The notes beneath the pieces are model-generated. The model was not told the DNA's origin. It searched no databases and was given only the letters and a program-made list of their open reading frames with translations. DNA of 64,000 nt from an uncultured Archangium sp. (lineage in GTDB: Bacteria > Myxococcota > Myxococcia > Myxococcales > Myxococcaceae), in contig CAIVGN010000077.1 of NCBI GenBank assembly GCA_903905455.1, positions 62,001 through 126,000 of the forward strand, in the 5' to 3' direction. The position numbers and the translations under genes are program-made. The first letter of the stretch is position 1, and every line of letters begins with the position of its first letter. This document shows positions 7,425 through 16,403 of the stretch, piece by piece.

Positions 7425-9149
7425 TCATCGCAGCACCAGCGAGAAGGGCACGGCCTTCGAGACCGCCGCCCACCCGGGGAGCTTCGCGGTGCGGGTGATG
7501 ACCACCACGTTCGCCAGCCGCGCGCCTGAGGTGAACCAGTAGCTGCGCGCCACCCGTCCATCGGAGGCCTGCTGCTCGGCGAAGAGGTAGGCGCGGCCCT
7601 CCGGCGTCTCCTCGACCTTGTTGCGCACCGTGAAGGTGAAGTCGGCCAGCACCTCGGGGGCCAGCGTCTCGAGCGACTTCTCGAGCGTGCCCTTCGGGTC
7701 GGCCACCTGGGCTTCGTCGAGCAACTCGGGGGCGAAGGCCACGATGACCACCATCGGGTCCGTCGACATCGAGCCGAAGATGACGCTGTGCCCTTCGACG
7801 GCCCCGCGGCCCAGCAGGTGCGGCAGCTCGAGGGACGCGTTCTCCTCGGCGACCTCCACGAGGTGCACCGCCGGGGTCTGCTGCAGCTCCCACGGGCGGC
7901 CGGACCACAACGAGACGCCCATGCTCACCAGCAGCGCCAGGCCCAGGGCGAAGGCGGCGACGTTGACCACGATGCCTTCGCGACGCGGCGGGTGCGTGGG
8001 GTCGTTGGAGTCCTTCACCAGGGGAATGCCCGCCAGCAACAGCCCGCTGCCCACCAGCGCCGCGCCCACCAGGCCGCCACCGAAGTGCGCCAACAGGTCG
8101 ATGCCCGGCTGGAAGGAATAGGCGGCGTTGATCCCCACCGGGACCCACGCGCGGCCCTTCTGCGCGGCGACCACCAGCGTGGGCAACCGGCCCTGGCTGC
8201 GCGCCAGCAACACCGCGCCGCCGAGCATCAGCCCCCAGATGCCACCCGAGGCGCCGACGCTGATCAACTCCTCGCTGCGCAGCGCGCTGGCGATGCCACC
8301 GCCCAGGCCCGAGAGCACGTAGAGCAGCAGGTAGCGGCGCGGGCCGAGGAAGCGCTCGAGGAACGCGCCGAAGCTGAAGAGCGCGAGCATGTTGAACGCG
8401 AGGTGGGCGACCGAGCCGTGCAGCAACATCGGCGCGAGCAACCGCCACACTTCGCCCTGGGCGATGAGGCTCTGCATGGAGGCGCCCATGCGCGTGCCCG
8501 AGAGGTACGGCTCTCCGCCGCCCCACAGCATCTGCAGCGCGAACATCACCACCGAGAGCGACGCCAGGGCGATGGTCATCACCGGGCGCCGCGCCATCAG
8601 CGGCTGCATGAAGCGCGCGGCCTCCTGCGACTGGTCGGCGCGCTCCCCGGCGACGGCCTCGAGGCTCAGGTGGGCGCTCTTTTCGAGCTTCTGGTGTGCG
8701 GCCTTGAGCAACGGCAAGGCGTGGCCGCGCACGTTGATGACGCCCTGGTCACGGCTCCAGAGGAACCCGGCCTGGACCGAGCGCAGCTGCCGCCACGCGC
8801 TGGGCACGCGCGCCAGCAGCACCTCCTTCGCGCCAGGCAGGTCGGCCCGCCCGAGGTAGCGCACCGTCTGCCCGGGCTTCACCGCGGCCACGGCTTCGGC
8901 CACGTCGGCGTCGAGCTGCGTCGCCGAGCCCACGGGGAAGCAGTGGAGGATGGAGGCGTCACTGAGCGTGAGCCGGTAGCTGCGCGGGGTGCGGACGAGC
9001 TCGGCCCCGGGGTCCTGCGCGAGCAGCGCGGTGATGAGCGGGTCGAGCGGGTTCTGCGGCGGCGGAGGCGACTCCACCACCGGGGTCTCGAGGGGCGGAG
9101 GCGTCATGGCTTGAGGGGCGCGGGGTTCGAGGGAGAGGCTCACCACCAC
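7425..9149 (-). CDS. Rhomboid-family intramembrane serine protease with large N- and C-terminal domains
   Basis: A 574-residue protein, about twice the length of the bare rhomboid core. The catalytic dyad is present: Ser301 in GASGGIWG and His355 in LLAHFGG, together with the oxyanion-loop HLAFN (His249, Asn253) and the WRLLAP start of the core. Around residues 190-430 are six or seven membrane helices. Residues 1-185 are a soluble cytoplasmic domain of unknown role. Residues 445-574 are a soluble C-terminal domain. Rhomboids cleave membrane proteins within or next to the membrane; the substrate is unknown. A second possible start is Met15. The gene begins 30 bases after the end of the small membrane protein upstream. 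Confidence 0.88.
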   Translation of the reverse strand: MVVSLSLEPRAPQAMTPPPLETPVVESPPPPQNPLDPLITALLAQDPGAELVRTPRSYRLTLSDASILHCFPVGSATQLDADVAEAVAAVKPGQTVRYLGRADLPGAKEVLLARVPSAWRQLRSVQAGFLWSRDQGVINVRGHALPLLKAAHQKLEKSAHLSLEAVAGERADQSQEAARFMQPLMARRPVMTIALASLSVVMFALQMLWGGGEPYLSGTRMGASMQSLIAQGEVWRLLAPMLLHGSVAHLAFNMLALFSFGAFLERFLGPRRYLLLYVLSGLGGGIASALRSEELISVGASGGIWGLMLGGAVLLARSQGRLPTLVVAAQKGRAWVPVGINAAYSFQPGIDLLAHFGGGLVGAALVGSGLLLAGIPLVKDSNDPTHPPRREGIVVNVAAFALGLALLVSMGVSLWSGRPWELQQTPAVHLVEVAEENASLELPHLLGRGAVEGHSVIFGSMSTDPMVVIVAFAPELLDEAQVADPKGTLEKSLETLAPEVLADFTFTVRNKVEETPEGRAYLFAEQQASDGRVARSYWFTSGARLANVVVITRTAKLPGWAAVSKAVPFSLVLR

Positions 9150-9179
9150 TGAGTGGCGCGAGCCTCCCCGGGTTTTGAA

Positions 9180-9653
9180 TCAGCTGAACGACGACTTGAT
9201 CTCGGGCTTGAAGATCAGGGTCAGCGCCCAGATGCCGATGGGCATGGTGACGCAGCAGCAGCTCCCGCAGGGCAGGCACGCCAGCACCGAGGCGGCCATC
9301 ACCACGCTGTAGTTCTTCAGCTGGCGCATCTGCAGGCCGCCGAAGGCGATGACCCCGCCGATGGCCATGCCCAGCAGGTTGATGAGCTTGGAGCCCGGCC
9401 CCGCCATGAAGCGGATGCCGCCCTTCATGGCCGCGGGGAAGTTCGGGTCGTTGAGCATCTTGTCGAGCTGCGCCGGGTCTCCCCCCCCGCCCACCAGCCC
9501 AAAGAGGCCGAAGAGCACGGTGAGCGAGCCGAACACGAGGAAGAGGATGCCGGGGACGTTGAGCGCTTCACGGGCGCCGCCGCCGCCACCGCTGCCGGAC
9601 GGGGGAGGGGCACCGTTGAACTGGGACGGGAACGGCTGGCCTGGAGGGTTCAT
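9180..9653 (-). CDS. Small integral membrane protein with Cys cluster
   Basis: A 157-residue protein starting at the ATG at 9653. The N-terminal 30 residues are Pro/Gly-rich and cytoplasmic. Three or four membrane helices follow: LFLVFGSLTVLFGLFGLV, then LINLLGMAIGGVIAFGGL, then a segment with the cluster LPCGSCCC, then MPIGIWALTLIF followed by KPEIKSSF. A Pro-Ile-Gly-Ile-Trp-Ala-Leu motif followed by Lys-Pro-Glu is a recurring ending in small bacterial membrane proteins of unknown function. It lies 30 bases before the rhomboid gene on the same strand, so a joint transcript and a role near the protease are plausible but unproven. Confidence 0.7.
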   Translation of the reverse strand: MNPPGQPFPSQFNGAPPPSGSGGGGGAREALNVPGILFLVFGSLTVLFGLFGLVGGGGDPAQLDKMLNDPNFPAAMKGGIRFMAGPGSKLINLLGMAIGGVIAFGGLQMRQLKNYSVVMAASVLACLPCGSCCCVTMPIGIWALTLIFKPEIKSSFS

Positions 9654-9741
9654 GGGGCGCACCACACCCCGGGCCGCGTGGTGGTTCAAGCACTTCGGGC
9701 GCGCTTGCCTTGGGCGCGGGGCGCGTGGAAGACGGGACGCC

Positions 9742-10896
9742 ATGAAGGCCCGCAGTGCACGGCTCCCCGCGACGGTCATTGCGCTGGGCATCACCAGCTT
9801 CTTCACCGACGTCGCCAGCGAGGCCGTCTTTCCGCTCTTGCCGGCGTTCCTCACCCTGCTGGGAGCGGGCCCCACCTTCCTGGGGTTGATCGAGGGCGTG
9901 GCCGACGCGGTCTCGGCGTTCTTGAAGTACCAATCGGGGCGCTGGGCCGATCGCGGCGGCAAGAAGGGCTTCGTGCTCGGGGGCTACGCGCTGGCGACGG
10001 TGGTGCGGCCGCTGCTCGCGCTCGCGGTGGCCCCCTGGCAGGTGCTGGCCATTCGCACCACCGACCGCATCGGCAAGGGGCTGCGCTCGGCGCCCCGGGA
10101 CGCGCTCATCGCCGGCGCGGTGCCCGCGACCGAGAGCGGGCGGGCGTTCGGCTTTCACCAGGCCATGGACCACGCGGGGGCCGTGGTGGGGCCGCTGCTG
10201 GCGACGCTCTTGTTGTGGCGCGGCGTCGAGGTGCGCACCGTCTTCGCGTTGACCCTCATCCCCGGGTTGCTCGCCGTGGCCTCGGTCTTCGCGGTGAAGG
10301 AGCCGCAAGAAGCGCCGGTGGAAAAGTCGGCCCTGCGCGACGCCACGCCGCTGCCTGCGCGGCTCAAGCAGTTGTTGTGGATCATCGGCTTCTTCACGCT
10401 CGCCAACTCGTCCGACGCGTTCCTGCTCTTGCGCGCCTCGGAGCTCGGGGTGGCCACGCCGCTGTTGCCCATGGCGTGGTTGCTGCTGAACCTCTCGAAG
10501 ATGTTCTGGGCGTCGCGCGGGGGCACGTGGTCCGACCGCACGGCGCGGCACCGGCTGATCCTCGCGGGCTGGGCGGTGTACGCGGTGAGCTACGCGCTCT
10601 TCGCGGCGGCGCGGTCGCAGTGGCAGGCCTGGGTGCTGCTGGCGGTGTACGGCGCGTTCGCGGGGCTGACCGAGCCGGTGGAGAAGGCGCTGGTGAAGGA
10701 GCTCACCCCGAAGGCGCAGCACGGGCGGGCGTTCGGCGCGTACCACGCGATGCTGGGCGCGCTGGCCATCCCCTCCGGGTTGTTGACCGGCTTCCTGTGG
10801 CAACAGTTCGGCCCGGCGACGGCGCTGGGCGTGGGCTCCGCGGTGGCGGCGCTGGCCTCGCTGGGGCTGCTGCGCTGGGCGAGGCTGGGGCGATGA
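9742..10896 (+). CDS. Major facilitator superfamily transporter
   Basis: A 384-residue membrane protein with about 12 helices, usual for an MFS carrier. The start at 9742 (MKARSARLPATVIALGITSFF) puts helix 1 at the N-terminus; a longer open frame upstream is antisense to the neighbouring gene. Family marks include SGRWADRGGKKG in the loop between helices 2 and 3 (the MFS A-motif region), FTDVASE in helix 1 and TDRIGKGLRSAPRD after helix 4. This matches a subgroup of drug/H+-antiporter-like MFS proteins. The substrate is unknown. The stop overlaps the start of the hydroxylase gene (ATGA), so the two are coupled. Confidence 0.85.
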   Translation: MKARSARLPATVIALGITSFFTDVASEAVFPLLPAFLTLLGAGPTFLGLIEGVADAVSAFLKYQSGRWADRGGKKGFVLGGYALATVVRPLLALAVAPWQVLAIRTTDRIGKGLRSAPRDALIAGAVPATESGRAFGFHQAMDHAGAVVGPLLATLLLWRGVEVRTVFALTLIPGLLAVASVFAVKEPQEAPVEKSALRDATPLPARLKQLLWIIGFFTLANSSDAFLLLRASELGVATPLLPMAWLLLNLSKMFWASRGGTWSDRTARHRLILAGWAVYAVSYALFAAARSQWQAWVLLAVYGAFAGLTEPVEKALVKELTPKAQHGRAFGAYHAMLGALAIPSGLLTGFLWQQFGPATALGVGSAVAALASLGLLRWARLGR

Positions 10897-11618
10897 ACCA
10901 GGTGTTGATCATGGTCGCGGTGCTGGTGGGGCTGCACCTCGGGCGCTACGCGTTGATGGCCGGCGGGGCGTACCTCTTCTTCTGGAAGTGGAAGGGCAAC
11001 CCGCTGACCGCCACGCGGCGCATCCAGCACCAGGTCTTCACGCGGGCCGACCTGCGCCGCGAGGTGCTCTTCTCGCTGCAGACCGCGCTCCTCTTCGGCG
11101 CGCTGTTCGGCGTGGTGTACGGCGGCGCGAAGCCGATCCCCCTGGCGCAGTCGGGTGGCTGGGCGGTGCTCGAGTTCTGCGCGTGGATGCTCTTCGTGCT
11201 CGTGGTGCACGACACGTACTTCTACTGGTCGCACCGCCTGCTCCATCACCCCGCGCTGTTCCGCCGGGTGCACGCGCTGCACCACCAGTCGCGCAATCCC
11301 TCGCCCTTCGCCGCGCTCGCCTTTCACCCCGTGGAGGCGCTCTTCCAGGTGGCCTGGGCCATTCCCCTGGGGCAGTTCCTGCCGGTGCCCTCGTCGGTGT
11401 GGCTCGCCTTCGCCTTCGTGGCGATGTTCATCAACGTGCTGGGGCACTGCGGCGTAGAGCTCTCTCCGCGCTCGTGGGCCACGCACCCGGTGCTGGGGTG
11501 GCTCAACTCGGCGACCATTCACGACGCGCACCACCAGCAGCTCGACCAGAACTTCGGGCTCTACCTCACGCTCTGGGACCGGGTGCTGAAGACGGATCGT
11601 GCGAAGCTCCGCGCATGA
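10893..11618 (+). CDS. Sterol desaturase / fatty acid hydroxylase family membrane enzyme
   Basis: A 241-residue membrane protein with the three histidine clusters of the fatty acid hydroxylase superfamily: HDTYFYWSHRLLHH (106-119), HALHH (127-131) and HDAHH (210-214), plus His185 before the last cluster. These hold a di-iron centre that hydroxylates or desaturates a lipid chain. Hydrophobic segments flank the clusters, as expected. The usual substrates are sterols, carotenoids or fatty acyl chains; nothing here decides among them. It overlaps the MFS gene upstream and the small membrane protein gene downstream, both by ATGA. Confidence 0.87.
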   Translation: MNQVLIMVAVLVGLHLGRYALMAGGAYLFFWKWKGNPLTATRRIQHQVFTRADLRREVLFSLQTALLFGALFGVVYGGAKPIPLAQSGGWAVLEFCAWMLFVLVVHDTYFYWSHRLLHHPALFRRVHALHHQSRNPSPFAALAFHPVEALFQVAWAIPLGQFLPVPSSVWLAFAFVAMFINVLGHCGVELSPRSWATHPVLGWLNSATIHDAHHQQLDQNFGLYLTLWDRVLKTDRAKLRA

Positions 11619-12025
11619 CCACGGCCTGGCTGCTGCTGATGCTCTCGAGTCCCGTGTCTCCGGCGCGCCCCGACCTCTTTTCGGCGCGGCTCCCGGTGCA
11701 GGAGCAGGCGCTGCGACCCTTCCTCGGCGCGCGCGGCGGGTATGTCCCGGGCGCCATTCGCATGGTGGTCTCGGGCTCCATCCTCACCGCGCTGGGCGGC
11801 GGCTTCGGGGCGCTGGGCATCTACGGGCTCGTCGGCGCGGGCGCGGCCTCGGGCTCGGCGCGCACGGTCTACACGGCGCTGGGGTGGACGGCGGCCGGCC
11901 TGGGCATGGGCCTGGCGGCGACCGGGATCCCGCTGTTGATCATCGGCCTCGTGCAGCTGTCGGTTCGCCCCGGAGATCTCGGCCTGCGCGTCACCCAGCG
12001 CGGTGAGCTCGCCGTCAGCTTCTAA
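11615..12025 (+). CDS. Small membrane protein, function unknown
   Basis: A 136-residue protein starting with a weak signal or membrane segment (MTTAWLLLMLSSPVSP), followed by two Gly/Ala-rich membrane helices (about 48-74 and 82-112) with many small residues. No family recognised. It is the third gene of an overlapping MFS-hydroxylase-membrane protein operon (start ATG inside the hydroxylase TGA). Its last 4 bases overlap the end of the convergent glycosyltransferase gene. Confidence 0.65.
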   Translation: MTTAWLLLMLSSPVSPARPDLFSARLPVQEQALRPFLGARGGYVPGAIRMVVSGSILTALGGGFGALGIYGLVGAGAASGSARTVYTALGWTAAGLGMGLAATGIPLLIIGLVQLSVRPGDLGLRVTQRGELAVSF

Positions 12026-13338
12026 GGGGGCGCCGCGCGGCGCAGCTGCACCAGGCGGTGGGCGAGCCACAGCCCCAGCCACGGGAGGACCCAGGCCACG
12101 TAGTTGTTGTGGAACACCTTCGCGGTGAGCAGGAACACCAGCGTCACGCCCACGAGGTAGTCGAGCCGGGCCGAGGTGGAGTGGCCCCCGCGCGCGAGCT
12201 GCAGCGTCGCGAAGAGGCCGAAGAGCACCAGCGCGCCGAGCAGCAGCGGGCGCACCGCGGCGGGGAGAAACCACGCCAGCGCCGTCGAGTCGGGCTCCCG
12301 GGTGAGGTTGAACTCCACCATGTTGTGCCACAGCCCCTGCGGGTCGAAGAGCAGCGGCGCGCCGAAGCACAGCAGCAGCGCCGCGACGAAGACCGGGACC
12401 GCGCGCTTCGGTGAGGCCAGCAACAGCGGCACCAGCAGCGCCCCGGGCAGGAGCTTCGCGCCCACGCTCGCGGCGAGGCTCACGGCGGCCCAGGCGGGGC
12501 GGCTGCGCTCGAGGAGCACGAAGGTCAGCACCGTGAGCAGCGTGGGCGCGAGGTCGCAGTCGGTGTGCTGCAACATGTCGAAGCGCACGAGGTTCGGCAC
12601 CAGCAAGAGCCACAGCGGCACGCTCGCCTCGAAGGTCCCGGTCGCGCCCAGGCGCCTCGACGCGTTCCACAGCAGCAGGCAGAGCAGGGCGATCCACGCG
12701 AGGTGGCTGACCTGGATGCCGGCGCGGCCGCAGAGCGCGACGAAGGGGGCGTAGCTCACCAGCATCAGCGGCCCGTACTTGTAGCCCTGGTGGTGACGCT
12801 CGCGCTCGAACCAGCCGCAGTCGGCGCCCGGCAGCGCGGCAGGCACCGCGGCCTCGAGCGCGTGCACGTCGACGGAGTCCCACCAGCGGTTGAAGCGCGC
12901 GACTGCTTCGTCACCCGAGGGCTGCAGGCACTGGTCCGCGCCGGGCGCCGTGACCCAGGCCTGGAACACGCCCTTGTCCAGCAGGCTGCCGTCGGCCCAG
13001 GGGCTGCGACCCGCGGCGAGCACGTGGAGCGCGCGGTAGTTGATGGCGCCCATCTCGGTCTCGCGGCCCTTCGTCACCGTGCGGTAGAGGGAGCTGATGC
13101 CGAAGCCGACGTGAATCACCACGTGCACGGCGACCACCAGCCACGCGAGGCGATCCAGCCAGCGCGGCCTCGAGTTGAGTGCCGGGGTCGTGAAGCGGCG
13201 CGCCCCCAGCGTGAGGCCCAGGAGCACGGCGAGCAGGCCCGCGCGCACCACGCCCTGGTCCCAGTCGAAGAAGAAGAAGAGCTGCACCACCCCGACGCAC
13301 AGGCCAATCCACAGCAGCGCGAGCGGGGGCCGGTACAT
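12022..13338 (-). CDS. GT87-like integral membrane glycosyltransferase (DUF2029)
   Basis: A 438-residue membrane protein with about ten predicted helices. The N-terminal loop after helix 3 contains MGAINYRALHVLAAGRSPW, matching the periplasmic catalytic region of GT87/DUF2029 mannosyltransferase-like proteins, and the centre contains NLVRFDMLQHTDCDLAPT and SVGAKLLPGALLVPLLL, also typical of that family. Members use polyprenyl-phosphate sugars to build cell-envelope glycans. The acceptor is unknown. It is convergent with the small membrane protein gene and divergent from the flavodoxin-type gene. Confidence 0.72.
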   Translation of the reverse strand: MYRPPLALLWIGLCVGVVQLFFFFDWDQGVVRAGLLAVLLGLTLGARRFTTPALNSRPRWLDRLAWLVVAVHVVIHVGFGISSLYRTVTKGRETEMGAINYRALHVLAAGRSPWADGSLLDKGVFQAWVTAPGADQCLQPSGDEAVARFNRWWDSVDVHALEAAVPAALPGADCGWFERERHHQGYKYGPLMLVSYAPFVALCGRAGIQVSHLAWIALLCLLLWNASRRLGATGTFEASVPLWLLLVPNLVRFDMLQHTDCDLAPTLLTVLTFVLLERSRPAWAAVSLAASVGAKLLPGALLVPLLLASPKRAVPVFVAALLLCFGAPLLFDPQGLWHNMVEFNLTREPDSTALAWFLPAAVRPLLLGALVLFGLFATLQLARGGHSTSARLDYLVGVTLVFLLTAKVFHNNYVAWVLPWLGLWLAHRLVQLRRAAPP

Positions 13339-13471
13339 TGCGCGCGTCTCCTACTTCAGAGTGGGCGCCAGATGCGCACCCGGTTCGAACTTCGCCGCAG
13401 GAACTGCACCCACCGAGGCGCGCAAGGGGGCCATCTCCCGATCCGGAACGGTTGAAGCAAGGCCGCTGGGC

Positions 13472-14032
13472 ATGAAACCCATCCTCGTGCTCTACGCCAC
13501 CAGTGAAGGCCACACCCGGCAGGTCGCGGAGCACGTCGGGGAGACCCTCGTGGGCGACGACCTCGACGTGAAGGTGCTCAACGTCAGCGCCGCCAGGGAC
13601 CTCGACCTCTCGGGCTTCAGCGCCGCGGTGCTCGCCTCGCCGGTGCATGCCTTCCATCACGACCGCGCGTTGAGCCGCTTCGTGAAGGCGCACCGCGCCC
13701 AGCTCGAGAAGATGCCCAGCGCGTTCCTCTCCATCAGCCTCACCGAGGCGATGATCGAGTCCGCGGAGTCCACCGACGAGAAGCGCCGCGGCGCCATCGT
13801 GGAGCGAGACAAGCAGCTCGAGGGCTTCTTCACCGAGACCGGGTGGAGGCCGCCGCTGGTACAGGCGGTGGCCGGGGCGCTGCTGTTCGAGCAGGCCGGG
13901 TTCTTCAAGCGGCTGTTGCTCAAGGCCATCGCCCGCGGCGCGAAGCTCGAGTCGAACAAGGACCAGGTGTTCACCAACTGGGCCGCGCTCGATGGTTTTG
14001 CCCACGAGTTCGCAGCGCGCGCGCGGGGGTGA
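13472..14032 (+). CDS. Flavodoxin-fold protein, HemG-like (protoporphyrinogen oxidase/flavodoxin type)
   Basis: A 186-residue soluble protein. The start at 13472 puts the FMN phosphate-binding loop at the N-terminus: YATSEGHTRQVAE follows the first strand (MKPILVLYATSEG). The second half contains SPVHAFHHDRALSRF and SAFLSISL, matching the HemG-type menaquinone-dependent protoporphyrinogen dehydrogenase and related flavodoxin-domain proteins. No other heme genes are nearby, so a general FMN redox role is as likely as a heme role. It ends at the strong hairpin at 14075-14134. Confidence 0.72.
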   Translation: MKPILVLYATSEGHTRQVAEHVGETLVGDDLDVKVLNVSAARDLDLSGFSAAVLASPVHAFHHDRALSRFVKAHRAQLEKMPSAFLSISLTEAMIESAESTDEKRRGAIVERDKQLEGFFTETGWRPPLVQAVAGALLFEQAGFFKRLLLKAIARGAKLESNKDQVFTNWAALDGFAHEFAARARG

Positions 14033-14074
14033 GGTGTGGCGGCCGGGGTTGGGGGGGGGCGAGGATCGCCCAGT

Positions 14075-14134
14075 GCGTCATCAAAGTTGACAACGGCAAG
14101 TTACAGCCGGAGCGGTTGTCAATTTTGATGATGC
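14075..14134. terminator. Long imperfect inverted repeat between convergent genes (probable bidirectional terminator)
   Basis: Left arm 14075-14094 and right arm 14115-14134 are 20 bases each and pair with only two mismatches (GCGTCATCAAAGTTGACAAC against GTTGTCAATTTTGATGATGC). The loop is 20 bases and can form a small inner hairpin (GGC...GCC). The arms are much more AT-rich than the surroundings. The element lies 42 bases after the flavodoxin-type gene and about 120 bases after the aldo/keto reductase gene, which runs toward it. A two-way terminator is the simplest reading. A short mobile repeat (MITE- or REP-like) is the alternative. Confidence 0.55.
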
Positions 14135-14257
14135 GTTGTGGGACCCCTGCACCCTCCGCGCGCCCTTCGCCAGAGCAGCGCGCGTCCGGGGTCGAGGGGC
14201 GCGCACGCGATGAGCACGGCAGGGGACCCTCGCCCGCCCGCCTCCCTGCAGGCCGTT

Positions 14258-15247
<990 letters not shown>

Positions 15248-15262
15248 GCGCCCTTCTAACCA

Positions 15263-16360
15263 CTACCCGTCGAAGTTGCCGTTGCCTGCCGTGTCGTACA
15301 GCGCCTTGACCGGGCCGAACAACGTGCCCAGCAAGCCGCCGACGATCTTCACCAGCAGCACCCCGGCCACCAGCGCGGTCACCGCCAGCACCAGGAACCG
15401 CATCGCCCGGAGCGACGAGGCCTGCAGCTCGACGCTCATGCGTTCCAGGGTCTCGTCGAGGGTGCCGGTGGTCTCGGCGATGGCCAGCGTGCCCAGGGAG
15501 GTGCGGTCGAGCAGCCCCAGCTCGGCCACGGCCTCGGTGAGCGACGAGCCCTGCCGGAGCTTCGCCTCGACCTTCGGGAGGTCGGCCAGCACCGCCGCGC
15601 TCGAGGTCGCCTTGGCCGCCAGCCGCAGCGCGCGCCCGGTCTCCATGCCCGATGCCGTGGCGAGGCCCAGGCCCAGCACCAGCCGCGAGGCCGCGAGTTG
15701 CCGCATCGAGGCCGACACGAAGGGCACGCGGCGCAGCGAGCGGTCCCACCAGGCCTCGAGGTCGAGGGCCGCGACGAAGAAGGGGAAGCCCAGCACCGCG
15801 GTCAGCAGCAGCACCGCCAGCGACACCGACGAGGCGAGCCCGGAGAGGTACAGCCCCGCCACCGAGGCGCCGGTCTTCACCGTCTGCGCCACGTCGAGCA
15901 GCGGCCCCACGAAGATGAACGCGGCGCCGAGGTACATCGGCCACAGCGCCCCCAGCAGCGTCTGCCACCGCGCCCGCTGCACCTTCTCGAGGTGGTCGAT
16001 GATGCCCGCGGTCACCGGCTCGAGCTTGCCCGCCTCTTCGGCGAAGCTGATCAGCTCGACGTTGGCGTCGTCGAAGAGCGCGCCGTGCCGCCGCATGGCG
16101 TCGCCCAGGGTCTGGCCGCCGCGCACGTCGCGGGCGACGGCGGTCAAGCCCCGGGCCATGGCCGCGTCGGGCGCGTACTGCGTGAGCTGCGAGAAGGCCG
16201 TCGGCAGCGCCACGCCCGCGCGAATGAGCGCGTGGAGTTGCTGGTAGAAGGTGATGAGCTTGCGGTGGCGGGCGAAGGCCACCAGCGGGTGCCGGAGCCA
16301 GGCGTGCGTGAGTCGGTCGCCCACGGTCCGGGGGCTCGCCACCTCGTTCATGGCTCGCAT
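15263..16360 (-). CDS. Type II secretion/type IV pilus F-domain inner-membrane protein (GspF/PilC-like)
   Basis: A 365-residue protein with two T2SF domains: about 50-175 (FYQQLHALIRAGVALPTAF...GQTLGDAMRRHGALFDD) and about 240-350 (LVLGLGLATASGMETGRAL...SLTEAVAELGLLD). A pair of helices lies between them and one helix at the end, as in GspF and PilC, which link the pilus assembly ATPase to the growing filament. No ATPase, secretin or GspG-type gene lies next to it. The C-terminus is DTAGNGNFDG, a sequence almost repeated in PilW of this window. The start could also be 16351. The DUF2804 gene is divergent with only 43 bases between them. Confidence 0.78.
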   Translation of the reverse strand: MRAMNEVASPRTVGDRLTHAWLRHPLVAFARHRKLITFYQQLHALIRAGVALPTAFSQLTQYAPDAAMARGLTAVARDVRGGQTLGDAMRRHGALFDDANVELISFAEEAGKLEPVTAGIIDHLEKVQRARWQTLLGALWPMYLGAAFIFVGPLLDVAQTVKTGASVAGLYLSGLASSVSLAVLLLTAVLGFPFFVAALDLEAWWDRSLRRVPFVSASMRQLAASRLVLGLGLATASGMETGRALRLAAKATSSAAVLADLPKVEAKLRQGSSLTEAVAELGLLDRTSLGTLAIAETTGTLDETLERMSVELQASSLRAMRFLVLAVTALVAGVLLVKIVGGLLGTLFGPVKALYDTAGNGNFDG

Positions 16361-16403
16361 GAGCACAGAGCGCGGCGAGGGGCGCAAGGGTATCCTCCGC
16401 GGC

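Noticed and set aside
9153-10892. Long plus-strand frame leading into the fatty acid hydroxylase
   Set aside because: Low-complexity Arg/Gly/Ala sequence in a different frame of the MFS gene and antisense to its neighbour. The hydroxylase starts at the ATG that overlaps the MFS stop.
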